Origin: Mesostigma viride
Lineage: Eukaryota; Streptophyta; Mesostigmatophyceae; Mesostigmatales; Mesostigmataceae
Length of the DNA: 64,000 nucleotides
NCBI GenBank assembly: GCA_009746045.1
Contig: RPFO01000026.1
Span: 1,853,382 to 1,917,381, forward strand
Direction: 5' to 3'
Shown piece after piece: positions 10,944 through 22,308 of this stretch. Numbering within the stretch: the stretch's first letter is position 1; every line of letters begins with the position of its first letter. The position numbers were made by a program, and so were the translations under genes. The notes under the pieces were generated by a model. The model saw nothing but the letters and a program-made list of their open reading frames with translations, was not told where the DNA came from and ran no database searches.

Positions 10944-12340
10944 CCAGGTTGTGAAATACGTGCGTATTGTCAAAATAAATACGGCAATACGCGGTTTTTG
11001 GGCCCCGACGTATTATACGCGTATTTGGTCCCGAATACGTGACTTGGACTTGGGCAATTTTCGAGGTTCGAGCCGGGGCAGTGCTTGGCGCGAGGCCAGC
11101 CGGAACGTGGCGCGGCGCCTACCTCCCCCAAGATCTTCTACTATGCAAACTAGGCTCGATTACTACGAACTAGGCTTTTCGTCAGTCCTGAGTCCAGTCA
11201 CTCCAGCTCATAATGACAATTGTGCAAGAATAACCTTACTGACTGACTGACATAATGACTTGGCAGTTGGCAAGCTAACTGAAATTTCCAAACACGGAGA
11301 GAGTGCCAGCATTGAAGATGAAAATGCCAGCTGTGTTGGGAACGTGTGGCACGTAATATAGCCTGTATGATGAATATTGCATGGCGGTGTGCCATCGGAT
11401 TTTGTGCTAGTTGTCAAACGTGTTTTTGCAGCCATGCCACACAAAGTGCCGGAGCATAAATTTGTAGAAAAAAAGACTGTCACAGTGAAGGATGCTCTGG
11501 GGAATACGGTTTCGCAGGTCAAGTTTTGCTGCTCATTTTGCGGCCACAATTTTACCAGTGGCGATGGCAAGCAGATCAGTGCGACCAGGATGCGCGCACA
11601 TTTTGCGAGCATCGCAGGGCATGGGGCATAGACGCCTGCCCTGACGCAAAGATTGGGCAGAAACGGAAGCTAGAATTCCAGGAGTTGTGGGCAAGAAGGC
11701 CGGGCTGAAGGCGAAGAAGCAGCGGCACCTGAGCTTCAGGGCAGTGGCGGAGAGCAGCCATGCAGGGCCTTGCTTCGGGGTCGGCCATTGCACGTGATCC
11801 TCGCCAGCAGACAATCACGAGGTTTGTGAACCCCACAAACGAAGAGGAGTGCCAGCTCCTGGTGGCCAACTTCTTTGTTGAGAACGCAATTTCCTTTCAC
11901 GCGGCTCAGAGCCGCTCTTTCAAGGCGATGATTTCCGGCCTGAGTCAGTACAAAGGGCTGATCACTGCATGCTCCCAGTCGGTGGCTGCTGGCAGGCAAA
12001 CTTCTTCAGAAGCAAAAGACAAGGCAATTAGTTATTCATTCATGACCCATTTTGATATAGGATGATCAGATTTGATAGCTCGTTGTCTCATTCATGCATG
12101 GTAATGGTTGTCAGTGTTCTGACTTGACTGCACCTTGCCATGAGTGGTAACCATATTGCATAACTATACTCTAAAGCCTCAAACCCAAAAGGCCCATTCA
12201 TAACCATGCTCTAAAGGCCGAATTGCACACTGTCGTATTTTGCCGTATTCAAGCCGACGTATTCTGCCGGGGTCTAAGTATATTATACCCGTATTTTGGA
12301 GGCCGACGTATTTGACGTACCGACGTATTTCACAACCTGG
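10944..12340 (+). mobile_element. hAT-family DNA transposon, decayed, 1397 bp
   Basis: The ends are inverted repeats CCAGGTTGTGAAATACG (10944-10960) and its complement ending at 12340. They are flanked by a perfect 8 bp duplication TCGCAAAT (10936-10943 and 12341-12348). An 8 bp TSD is diagnostic of hAT elements. Both subterminal regions carry repeated CGTATT/GTATTATAC motifs, probably transposase binding sites. The interior encodes the remains of a BED-finger transposase. Confidence 0.9.
11434..12063 (+). pseudogene. hAT transposase remnant (BED finger plus N-terminal region)
   Basis: From ATG 11434 the first frame encodes a BED-type zinc finger, CCSFCGHNF...RMRAHFASIAGH, matching Cx2C...Hx6H spacing, and stops at 11631. 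A KRKLEFQELW stretch follows in another frame. A third segment from 11760 carries RQQTITRFV and ANFFVENAISFHAAQSRSF, which resembles the region preceding the RNase H-like core in plant and algal hAT transposases. The catalytic core and the dimerisation domain are absent. Frame changes and the small element size show a dead or internally deleted copy. Confidence 0.75.
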
Positions 12341-12529
12341 TCGCAAATCATCCTGCATGCATGGATCGATTGATGCCGTTGCATGCATTGATTGCATGGC
12401 CAGACCCAGGCTGCATACCTTCGATCACCGGCTCTTGCTCAGCTGCACAGCGCACTGCAGAGTGGCGCAAATGTCCATGCCCCGCCCCGTGCATGCAGGC
12501 TATATTTTATAGCAGGCCATGCAGTCAGG

Positions 12530-13686
12530 CCATCCATCAAAATACTGGAGCTCGTGTTTTACGGGTCCCACGCCTCATTGCTGGCCCTGTGCGAGCAATT
12601 CCATTCCAGAACCCACCTTTTCCGCAATTACTTAATGGAGCTGACGGCAAGTTTTCCGACCGCGTATCTGACGTCCCTTCTTCGGCCAACATGGCCGGCT
12701 GGTCTCGCCCCCGCCTTCAGCTCGCAGCTCTCTTTAGTGTACCCTCACTATAAGCGCTCGGCCGCGGACCTCCTGCAACCCGCCCCCATTACCGAATCCA
12801 CCTTCCTCCGCCACCTCCACGACGCCCTCTCACAGCACGTGACGCCCCTTGCTTGCTGCAGATGTGGCAGCTGTGGGGCGCACGCTGGCTGCTGAGCTCC
12901 CCACCATCCCCACCGCCACCGCCACCCTCCTCGCCTCCACCCCCACCCCCCCCTCCGCCTCCACCGACTCCATCACCGCCGAGCTCCGCGACATCGACCA
13001 GCGACAATGCCATCGCTATCGAGGTCCTGCAGAACACCGCAGGCCTCACCGCCCGGCCAGGGGGTGAAGGACATTGCCGCCAAGCCAGCCCCTGCTGGCC
13101 TGCCCGGCGATGCTCCTCCCATCACGACCTGGGCGAACATACCACCTCCACCACCTCCGCCGTCGCAGCCCAGCTCCAACGGCAGACGCTTGACCTCCGC
13201 GAGGAGGCCGAGCTCGCCAAGCGCAGCCTCAACGTCATCGTCAAGAACTTCGCCATGGAGGAAGGTGAGAATTCCGAGAAGCTTGCACGTGCGTTTGAGA
13301 GCAAAATCCTTGCACGCATGGGCCTCCTTGGTGAGATTAAGCTGACCGCCCACCGCCTCCCCCGCGCGCGGGGTAAGGCAGGGGCGCCTCCGCTTCTTCT
13401 CATCTTTGAGAGCCCAGCGGACAAGATTTCGTTTCTCAGACGCCGCAAGCGGCTCGAGAAGACTCCCTTCACCATTGACGACGACTTGACCCTGGCGCAG
13501 CCGAACAACGGCGACGGGAGCTATGGCCGACCTACCTCCAGCTCCGGCAGACCAAGGCGGGCCAGCCAGTGTACTGGAAGGGGGCGGCCATCTACGTCGG
13601 CCACAAGCCCTGGCACGCGACCCCTTCGACCACCGCGGCCCCAGCGACTCCAGAAGCCCCAGCCTAGGGGAATCAAGCAGCAGTAG
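12530..13686 (+). pseudogene. LINE ORF1-like protein, truncated and frameshifted (copy 2)
   Basis: The frame starts inside the conserved block seen in copy 1 (LELVFYGSHASLLALCEQFH). It then passes through at least two frame changes to REEAELAKRSLNVIVKNF, ARMGLLGEIKLTAHRLPRARG and FTIDDDLTLAQ. LLLIFESPADKISFLRRRK is intact here and shows the RRM-like strand missing from copy 1. The product would be an L1-ORF1p-like RNA-binding protein, but it cannot be translated as it stands. Confidence 0.65.
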
Positions 13687-14136
13687 TAGTGTAGAATAGT
13701 TAGACAGTGGCCTTGTACATGCCCGCCTACTACAGGCACTATACCAGCTGAGGCCTAGCCTCTTTAGTCATGTACATGTGTGCCTATGATGAGCACCTCT
13801 CCAGATGATGCCTAGCTTTATTTTATTATATGCCGTGCCCATGCATGCAGGGAGTAACTCCCTGCTGAGATGCCATGCATGCCCTAGCTTCTGTATAGCT
13901 ATGCTGATCTTCCCCCCCATGACAGGCTCCCCCTTAGCTGGGCATAGCTTGAAGTTCACAGTGGGGCTGCAAGTGCCCTGGTGCACCTAGAGCAAGGGTC
14001 GTTTACATACATTCCCACCCTTGCAGGAAGTAGCTTAGAATGTATGATAGGCCATATGCCCCGCCTTCTCTGGGCTATGTGCTACATATACTCCCTTAAC
14101 GGAGTTATGTTATACAATTCAATTCAATTCAATTCA
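12530..14136 (+). mobile_element. LINE copy 2, 5'-truncated
   Basis: Same family as the minus-strand copy at 8992, here in plus orientation. It is flanked by the direct repeat ATGCAGTCAGG (12519-12529 and 14137-14147). The 5' end is truncated inside ORF1, and the 3' end terminates in a (CAATT)n tail at 14114-14136. A target-site duplication, 5' truncation and a simple 3' tail are the signature of target-primed reverse transcription. The 3' UTR is 13690-14113. Confidence 0.85.
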
Positions 14137-14141
14137 ATGCA

Positions 14142-14471
14142 GTCAGGGCCGGGCCGGCAATAAGTTCTAAGTAAGTTAATAAGTACGTACTTGCGTGTCA
14201 TGCGCATGTGCATGCCACGGAGTACTAGGCTGATCAATCTCATTAGAAAATAGTTGCACGGAAGTTACAAACATCGTCTGCATCATGCCCATTATATTGC
14301 ATCATTCATTTTTTAATATATGATAAGTGCATGGGACGCACTACATCGCGTGCATGGGTGGCCAGCAGAACCAGAACTGGTTCCTCTATCGATCTCCATA
14401 CCGCTCTCCTCCGCGGATGGGTGGTGTGTGCCATATGGTTCGGTCGGTCTTTCCCCACTCCACCATCAAGT
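14142..14471. other. No gene; second copy of a dispersed repeat
   Basis: 14168-14271 repeats the sequence at 7985-8076 in the same orientation. The rest shows nothing I can name. The reading frames upstream of 14472 are not convincingly coding. Confidence 0.5.
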
Positions 14472-14557
14472 GCGAGGACGCGGATGGGGCCGCCCTCTAT
14501 ATACTCATGCACCCATTACCACCGCCCCGACATTCCCGTGCTTGACTACGACGGGCA
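14472..14557 (+). pseudogene. Retroelement C-terminal domain, 5' part (split by LTR element)
   Basis: The plus-strand frame ends in YHRPDIPVLDYDG and is cut by the LTR element inserted after GGGCA. The frame resumes at 20977. Together the two parts form an RPD-x-V-L-D-x-DG...LLIDVSV motif with a following Ala-rich helix. That pattern resembles nuclease-like C-terminal domains of algal and oomycete retroelement proteins (PD-(D/E)xK-like). The family assignment is from memory of the motif and needs a profile search. Confidence 0.45.
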
Positions 14558-15112
14558 TGTTAAATAAAGCATCAATTACAAGCTTAAGGAGTTGGCGAAG
14601 ATCCTCGAAGATGATGGTAGTGGGTATTGTGCTCAGATCCATAGCCCGCAGCCCTAATTAGGCCCGTAGGTGCGCGCGCTCACATGGTGATTGCGCCCCA
14701 AAAATGTAATGACGGCTGCCTTTGTGGATCATCACCGCAACGCATCAGCTCAACCACAAGACACACATACCGCGAACTGAAGCTATCAACGCGACGCCAC
14801 AAAGTACCCAGAAATAGAGCGATACCACCGGAAGTAGTAAAACTGCACAAGTACCGGCGCGGCGCCACACACATCGGCCACAGCCGAAAGTACTCAACTT
14901 CCGATCACTGACAGACTTCCGCCCACTCGATTAGTCACAATACCATATCAACACATAGCCCACATCAGCTCATCAAATACCAACACCAATCAACACAGAC
15001 AAGATGGGTGAACACAAACTTGTATGAATTACCACCAGTTGGTTAATGCACCAATCAACACAGGTTGTTATAGGTTACCCACCAATGTGACTGCGAGCCA
15101 TAAAAGACAACA
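14558..15112 (-). repeat. LTR, left copy (555 bp)
   Basis: Starts at TG 14558 and ends at CA 15112. Compared with the right LTR it differs by a few short indels near 14642-14660 and a substitution pair near 14988. The short ORFs inside are common to both LTRs and have no recognisable product. Confidence 0.92.
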
Positions 15113-18100
15113 CCAGCCCATTTTTCCCGAGCAGTCACATCCCCATGTGATTTTCAATCAGAACCACACTTAGCCTGTCCGCACCCACAACTGATGCCAT
15201 TTCACAACAACTACTCGTCATCACCTCTTAGACATAACACTATGTAACTGTCACATGACACACCATTAACTCCTCAAGCAAAACCAAGACCCACAAATAA
15301 ACACTGTTGGTCACAACCATGCATACCAAACAAAGACAATAAGCGAGAATCAATGAGACAACCAAGATAACCAAAATCAACATCACTTGGCTATAACGGT
15401 ATCACTTGTCAACTACACATCACTAAATGTATCAAGGAGACAACCAGCGCAGGCCAGAAATCATATATGCATACGCATTGACAATTATCCAACATGGATC
15501 TGCCACCACCACACATCAGCATACTCAGCTTCAACATTGCACAGATCATCTGCACACACCACACAAAATAATACGAGCCAGAACATTATGTACTAGGGGA
15601 GTGCCAACCCCGTTATCAGGCGCCCATTGATGCCCTGCTCATATTATCAGCATGTGCTAGAAAGTCATGTAAGCAAGCGAGAATACAAGACTGGTCCACC
15701 AAGACCATCTGTGCCACTGACCTCATCAACACTCAATCACTTTACGCCAGGCACTAGGAATCACACAGCCACCTTTGCGGCTTTGCCAGGTCAACCAGGT
15801 GAGTCATTTGCCCACTGCCCACCAGACGATCCTTCCTGGACCAAAGTACCCGACTTCCCACGTACCCGAATAAAACGAACATGAGCTGACACGGACCCGT
15901 GGGGTCAATACCACACTGACCATCAAGAGAGAAGCAAGAAATGAATCAAGAACTCAGGTACTCAGACCTGTTCAGCAATCAGATTTTTCAGTGCCACATT
16001 ATTCCAGTAGGCTTGATATTACCGGCACACACGCCCAAGGCCTTCCTGGCCCATGCCCTTGCCTGCGGCCTCCCCAACGCCAAGGCATACACTGCAAGTA
16101 GTTCACACTGACTATCAACAAGCCATACGGTCACAGAACACATTCCCTCACTCCCATAAAGTAGACACCACTCACAAGGACATCCAACTCCAATGACATG
16201 CTCTCACCAGCATCCATGCTTTGTCCACATAACATTCATCGCGGCCCCCAAATATACACCACACCATCTACTCAGGCCACAAAAGTTTAGGGCAAACTGC
16301 CCACCATATTCCCGTTAAACTCAGACCTGCTCACATAGCCTCACTCTTATAGGAAATGTCACATATTGATGCATATCAATTGGGTGATTTCAGCCAATTC
16401 ACTCGTTTGCACGTTTGGATGCCTATGTCAAAACTATTTACGATCATCTCACAGCTCACAGCACCACATCATATGCAACAAGGACCATCACTGAATGAGA
16501 CAACTCAAAACTGTGTGCATAATTCACATGCATCATGCAACACTGATCCTATGCCCACATACCCATCCTCACAAGGTGCTTCGCTCATAAAACCATCATG
16601 CTGCGGAAGACCCTCGACACATCTACATTCCCGTGCATCTAAGCACATCCAGTGCCCACAACAAGCATACCCCGCCTGCGGCATGCACCACGCACTGCCG
16701 GCCCGCGGTGTAAAATCCCAGGCGTCATCTCCTTCCGCCTCATCATCAACACGTCTCTCCAAAGCGTGTATCCTCGCCTGTGGTTGATGCACCTTGCACC
16801 ACCAGCCCGCGAATTGAGCGCCATCGGCTAGTGCCCGAGCACTACCGGACCCCGCGCTCCCTTGCCTTCAGTAGGTGTCACAGCACCTCTGGTCCGCAAG
16901 ACCCCAGCAGTCGCTTCATACCGGGCAAGTATGAGCCTCGCAGACTGCTCGCATTACCATCAGCAAGTGGGGCAACCCCCGAAATGCCTAGGTACTCTAG
17001 CCGTACTGCCCCCGGATTTGGGCAACCCCTCATCCAGCAGAAGTGGCAAGTAGGGTAGCTAGTCCTACTCTCACCACCCAAGTCAGCTTCCAAGCAGGGT
17101 TTCCCCCTCCTCAACATCAGGCATCAGCCTATGTCCTGTTCACCATCTGTCGCGGGGAGTGTGTCAGGGCCACCGTCTCCCCATGGTGCTGCTGGAGCTG
17201 AACTTCCCAGGCTAGGCACACACGTTCAGCTCTGCTGTTGTCAAGCATTATTGAGCCTGAACACAACGACCAGGGCGCGCGCATGACTCCACTCATGCTC
17301 CCCATTGGTCCCGCACCACAGACCCACTGCTTGGCAACATAAATATATCGGGGCATGTACACCACGGGTGCAGATCCGTTCATCACCAGACCAAGTATCT
17401 GTCTGCTAGCTCCCATCTCTGAACAACCCAAACCAGTGTCATGGTCACAGCCACCGTTCCAGAACAATACCAACTGCGCAAAACCCGAATTGTTACCAAA
17501 CGCTCATGAGGTACTTCTACGCCCGCAAAACAGTACAATTCCCAACGCTTTCCTTTTATTAAGGAGTAAAATGTGCGTTTGACCGACCAACACGAGCATA
17601 AGGACGCGTGAAGTGACACGCCACGGAGCTAACGCACCACGATGGGTTGGTTTAGAAGAAAAGGTCGTTGGCGGAGAGGAGACACAGCAAGTTCACACAA
17701 GCAACACCTGACTGCAGTTACCACCGCCAAATCAGTACCTGCACTAGTAACCCCACCTGATCGCTGGTACCCAAAACGTTGTCACTCACAGCACCGGCAC
17801 CTTAGGGAACAATACCACAGAGATTAGCTGCACGCCCAGAGAGGTACTGTGTGATGAATCAGACACCGATCTCAATCTGCCACCCATGCCCCACCAAGCG
17901 TCCGGATACTAAGTGGGACAACTTTGTCTGTGGTGGGCCCCCTTTTAGTGTACTCAATTCCAAGCTCCCATTTCTTCCTCGTTCCCAAGGGTAGCTTCCC
18001 CCGCTCACAGCTCCCTTTGCCCCAGGCGGGACCCTCCTACATGCAAGCTCCAGCGGGATGCCCCCTTTCTGTGCACACCCGCGAGCGATCTCTCCATGGA

Positions 18101-20415
18101 CCGAGCTGCTGCCTGGGCAACCGAGAAGGGACTAAGTCTCGGTGGGTCAGACCTAACATGCCCCCTTCAACATGAGCATGCAAGTCCGCAGTGAACGCCA
18201 TCAACCGGCACGCACCTTGACCTTAAATCGGCACGCACCATCTGACCTTCAACCCCAAACATATCCAGAGCACACTCACCAAGTTCCCTTCTAGAGGTCT
18301 GCACTGGCACAATCAAAAGGTGCCGCCAATGACTCAACATCATGCCACAGCACAGGCCATTCACATCAGAATTCAACTCCATGGAAGCTCGGGCACACAA
18401 ATTACAACCAAGGCATTTTAGGCTATTCCCGCTCCAATCCCAGTAGAGGCAACCTGACCCAGACTATGCACAAATGGGCTGTTAGTCTGCTACTGTTGCC
18501 TCCTCCCACATCTACAGAAATAGTCGGCGCATGGACAGAGCTCAAAGCAAGAAGACACGGGATAATGCCACTGTCAGGCCAGCTCTGCCAGCCCCTGTCA
18601 GGCACATCTAACAGGCCTGTAAGCTATCACATGAATGAACAACGCACATCCTGTCCACATCAAGCCCAATGGAACCTCCGCATGACACGCACTGCCTGAA
18701 AGAAACGCCATACACAAGTCACACGCCACTGCAACCTTGCTTAGCGGGTCACCATCCCACAACCCATTCAAATGTGCAATCTCAGCTTAGACACCGCCTT
18801 GCAACTTCGTCAGATGTAGAGGCAAACTCTATCATCAACTCATAGACAGTACGGAGCAACCCTAGCAACAAAAAACAGATGAAAAACCACAGATAAAAAA
18901 CAGAGAGAACCCATCGGAGGAAGTCTTTAGAGAAAACACGCCCCCTTCCCAGGTTTATAAAAGACAAAGACACTTAGTCCAAGTAAGTCTCCAGTCATTG
19001 ACACATAGAAAAACAGCGAGGGACATCTCATCACTGTCCGCTCATAAACAACTGCCTTCATCTCAGCTGCCCAACCATAACCGGCAGCCACAAACATTAG
19101 CATGCCACACCGAGGCACCACGCATCATCCAATGAACGCCAAGCGCCAAGTGTGACAGCCACTCATTCATTAACAAATTCCAAATAGTCACCACATGGCA
19201 CGTTCAAGTAGAGCGTCACACTCACTCCCAGATAATACAAGGCTCACTCGACTCAGTGATACAGTTTCGTTCTCAGATTCCACTGCACCAATATTGCCCC
19301 AATGCGCAGGATGCACCACGGCTGGTTCAGGCAGACCACCATACCCAGTCACACACGAGTTAATGCCAGGGCCTCTCACAATCACCATCACCACTGGTAT
19401 CCCAACTCTCTGTCCCAGCAGGGCACAGCCCAACACCGCACATGCCCATATGGTATAAAATGCAACCGTTACCTGGGAGAACGCTGAACAGCGCAGCCAG
19501 TACACTGTTCTTGACATGGCTGAAATGGAGAACAGAACACTAAGAGCAGGCACACTCAGCGGCCTTCAGTTGGCGCAAGCATCCCAAAGCCGGTAGCACA
19601 TAGCTCATGGTGCTGCAAACAAGGAACAAGATGAAGCAAGCTTCTTCTCGGTACAGGCAACTTTCATCACATGCATAAACTTTATTTGAGTACGCTTAGC
19701 ACCCAGGCTGAGAAGGAAGCCACCAGCCGAATCAAAAGAACAAATTATACATTGCAAGTCGTCATGGACTTGCTGGAGTACTAGCAATTTCGGCGCAGAA
19801 GAAGAAGCGCAGATAACGTCGAATAACAGACTTTTGTAACACACACAGAGCCTACGTTTCCTGCACAAAGTCTTGCCCGTAGGCAACCACAACGTCTCGA
19901 GACAAGACAATAGTGCCCAGTTGACGCAGAGAAATAGCTAGCATACTGCATGCAGCAAGTAACGACCCAAGAAAACTGCATTCCGACAATCAGCATGACG
20001 AGCATGACCCACAAGAGATCATCTCAGTCTATTTCGTTTGGGATACACAGCGCACAGTTACGGAATCTATTGCGAACTCAATCGACACGGCTATCATAAT
20101 AAATCCATTAGCATTCTTAAAGGACAAGCGCACAGAGAGAGATTCTGGCGCAATTCAGTCGGTCAGTCGAGACGACCCGAAATTCCAGGCACATCGCCTA
20201 CCGAGCTCCGTTTCAGATCGAATTGTCGCAGCTTCAAGCAGCCAATCAGGAGTAGCTCGCCAAGATAGCAGAGGACATTTCCTTCGTCACTTCCGTTTAC
20301 ATTACCGCTAGAAAGTGTAAAATTCCGTTAGAAATTCCGCATCGTTTTCTCTTGGACAAATGCCGCCATGGTCAACTGACGCTTTCAGCTAAAACAAGAA
20401 CCCCAACCTAGTACA
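15113..20415. other. LTR element interior without coding capacity
   Basis: No frame longer than about 145 codons and no Gag, protease, RT or integrase motif on either strand. The plus strand is rich in CA, CAC and ATC words and poor in G runs throughout, a strand asymmetry shared with the left half of the CACTA element. A 33 bp stretch at 15430-15462 recurs once, inverted and with one mismatch, at 25893-25925. Confidence 0.75.
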
Positions 20416-20971
20416 TGTTAAATAAAGCATCAATTACAAGCTTAAGGAGTTGGCGAAGATCCTCGAAGATGATGGTAGTGGGTATTGTGCTCAGATCCAT
20501 ACTAAGCCCGCAGCCCTTAGGCCCGTAGGTGCGCGCGCTCACATGGTGATTGCGCCCCAAAAATGTAATGACGGCTGCCTTTGTGGATCATCACCGCAAC
20601 GCATCAGCTCAACCACAAGACACACATACCGCGAACTGAAGCTATCAACGCGACGCCACAAAGTACCCAGAAATAGAGCGATACCACCGGAAGTAGTAAA
20701 ACTGCACAAGTACCGGCGCGGCGCCACACACATCGGCCACAGCCGAAAGTACTCAACTTCCGATCACTGACAGACTTCCGCCCACTCGATTAGTCACAAT
20801 ACCATATCAACACATAGCCCACATCAGCTCATCAAATACCAACACTCATCAACACAGACAAGATGGGTGAACACAAACTTGTATGAATTACCACCAGTTG
20901 GTTAATGCACCAATCAACACAGGTTGTTATAGGTTACCCACCAATGTGACTGCGAGCCATAAAAGACAACA
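20416..20971 (-). repeat. LTR, right copy (556 bp)
   Basis: Starts at TG 20416 and ends at CA 20971, directly followed by the GGGCA duplication. It is almost identical to 14558-15112. Confidence 0.92.
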
Positions 20972-20976
20972 GGGCA

Positions 20977-21340
20977 GGGTTGCCACCTGCTCATAGATGT
21001 CTCCGTGGCTTGGCCGCTCTCCGGTCGCCACATCCTCCGGGCGGCTGTGGATGCCGGCGCTGCTGCCGCTGTGGCTGAGCTAGCTTCAAGTTGCTGGGTA
21101 GCTTACTCCCCAGCTGCGAGGCCGATGTGGACCGGCGCACCGTATCTCCCTCGCCTGGCACGCTTTGTGCCAATACCGGGCCCTGTGGCGCAAGCCCTTG
21201 GGCAAGCTAGAGAAACAGGACCAGTTTTACTGTTAAGGTCCTGGTCCTCCCTGTTCTTACGTACGGCCGGGCCGAGACGTGGACTCTCACTGCCGACCTT
21301 GCCAACAAGCTGGATGGAGTTCAACAAGGGTCTATGCCAT
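20977..21340 (+). pseudogene. Retroelement C-terminal domain, 3' part
   Basis: Continues the frame cut at 14557. With one GGGCA copy removed, codons run from DYDG directly into QGCHLLIDVSVAWPL, followed by AAVDAGAAAAVAELASS and then a Pro/Arg-rich tail. The ...RPDI...LLIDVSV... pattern with the GAAAA helix suggests the C-terminal nuclease-like domain of a LINE-type protein. The upstream catalytic part is not present in the window. Confidence 0.45.
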
Positions 21341-21364
21341 CATGCATATTTCGCCCCTAACTTC

Positions 21365-21730
21365 TCAAACATTGCCTGAGCTGACATTCTGAAAATGCGA
21401 GGGGCTGATCGACTGTAGCCCTTCAACACCTATGTAGCTTTCAGGAACTGCTGAGGGATGTGAACATTTTGCCCAGACTCTGGGAGTGGAGACTACATAC
21501 TGTATGTAGTCTGGTGTCACCTGACCATGCCACACTTGTTGCGCTAGCCATCTCAGACAGGTGAGCCTTTCCGAAGAAAGCCCTTTTAATGTCTGAAGCC
21601 TTGCATACATATCCTCAACCTCGTTTTCAGGATCATACTCATCGTTCCTGCATTTTCCTCTTCCACGCAGGTTGTGGCTTTTTTGAAAGCCACGAATGTA
21701 CCCGGGGATGGGACGCTTCGGCTGCCTCAA
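21365..21730 (-). CDS. Unrecognised ORF, 121 residues
   Basis: An open frame containing PENEVEDMYARLQTLKGLSSERLTCL-type sequence has mixed composition and looks more protein-like than its neighbours. I do not recognise a family. It could be an exon of a decayed element between the LTR insertion and the Penelope-like element. The rest of 21380-22308 has no supported feature. Confidence 0.2.
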   Translation of the reverse strand: MRQPKRPIPGYIRGFQKSHNLRGRGKCRNDEYDPENEVEDMYARLQTLKGLSSERLTCLRWLAQQVWHGQVTPDYIQYVVSTPRVWAKCSHPSAVPESYIGVEGLQSISPSHFQNVSSGNV

Positions 21731-22308
21731 TGCCTACACATTCAATACGATGTCCCCCTCTCACCTTCCTCCATCATTCCGCTCACATTGCACTACGTGT
21801 CTGTGTTTTGTTCTTTTTCTTGTTCTCGTTTGTTTTGCTGTTCTTGTCCTTTTTCTTTTACTCTTACTGCATGAGGGAGCTAGGCTGGGCTGCGCGCTGT
21901 GTGTGCTACTCTCGTGTTTTTCTGTGGGCACTTGAGAGACTAACCAAGGATCGGGCCCCCCACACGGCAATATCAGCCTTTGCTTTTGTTTACCCTCCCA
22001 TATCTCTTTACAAACGCCAAAAAAACACAAAGGCAGGAGCACGGTGACTCATCTGGAACATGAAGAAGGGAAATCTTTTCGTTACAGGAAAGAGGTGTCA
22101 AGTATGACAATTGGAAGGCCCCCGCCACTGGGAATCCACATGTTCCGAGTCCATTCAGCTGTGTTGTTAGCCACATCCTGCCCCGGGGAGATGCATCATG
22201 GACCACCGCTATCGCGTAACGGGTGTTACGCAGTGAATATTGACTTACCTCAATATGCTCCGCTCTGGTTCTATTTGATGTCTTAGCTCTCAGTGCATCT
22301 GAATCATC

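Larger units (their letters stand above)
14558..20971 (-). mobile_element. Complete non-autonomous LTR retrotransposon, 6414 bp
   Basis: Two nearly identical ~555 bp direct repeats begin TGTTAAAT and end GACAACA (TG...CA), flanked by the 5 bp duplication GGGCA (14553-14557 and 20972-20976). The ~5.3 kb interior has no long ORF on either strand and no recognisable gag or pol motif, so it fits a large retrotransposon derivative mobilised in trans. A purine tract (GGGAAAAATGGG on the minus strand, 15117-15128) beside the left LTR suggests minus-strand transcription. The plus strand of the interior is visibly A/C-rich. The near identity of the LTRs implies recent insertion. Confidence 0.9.
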
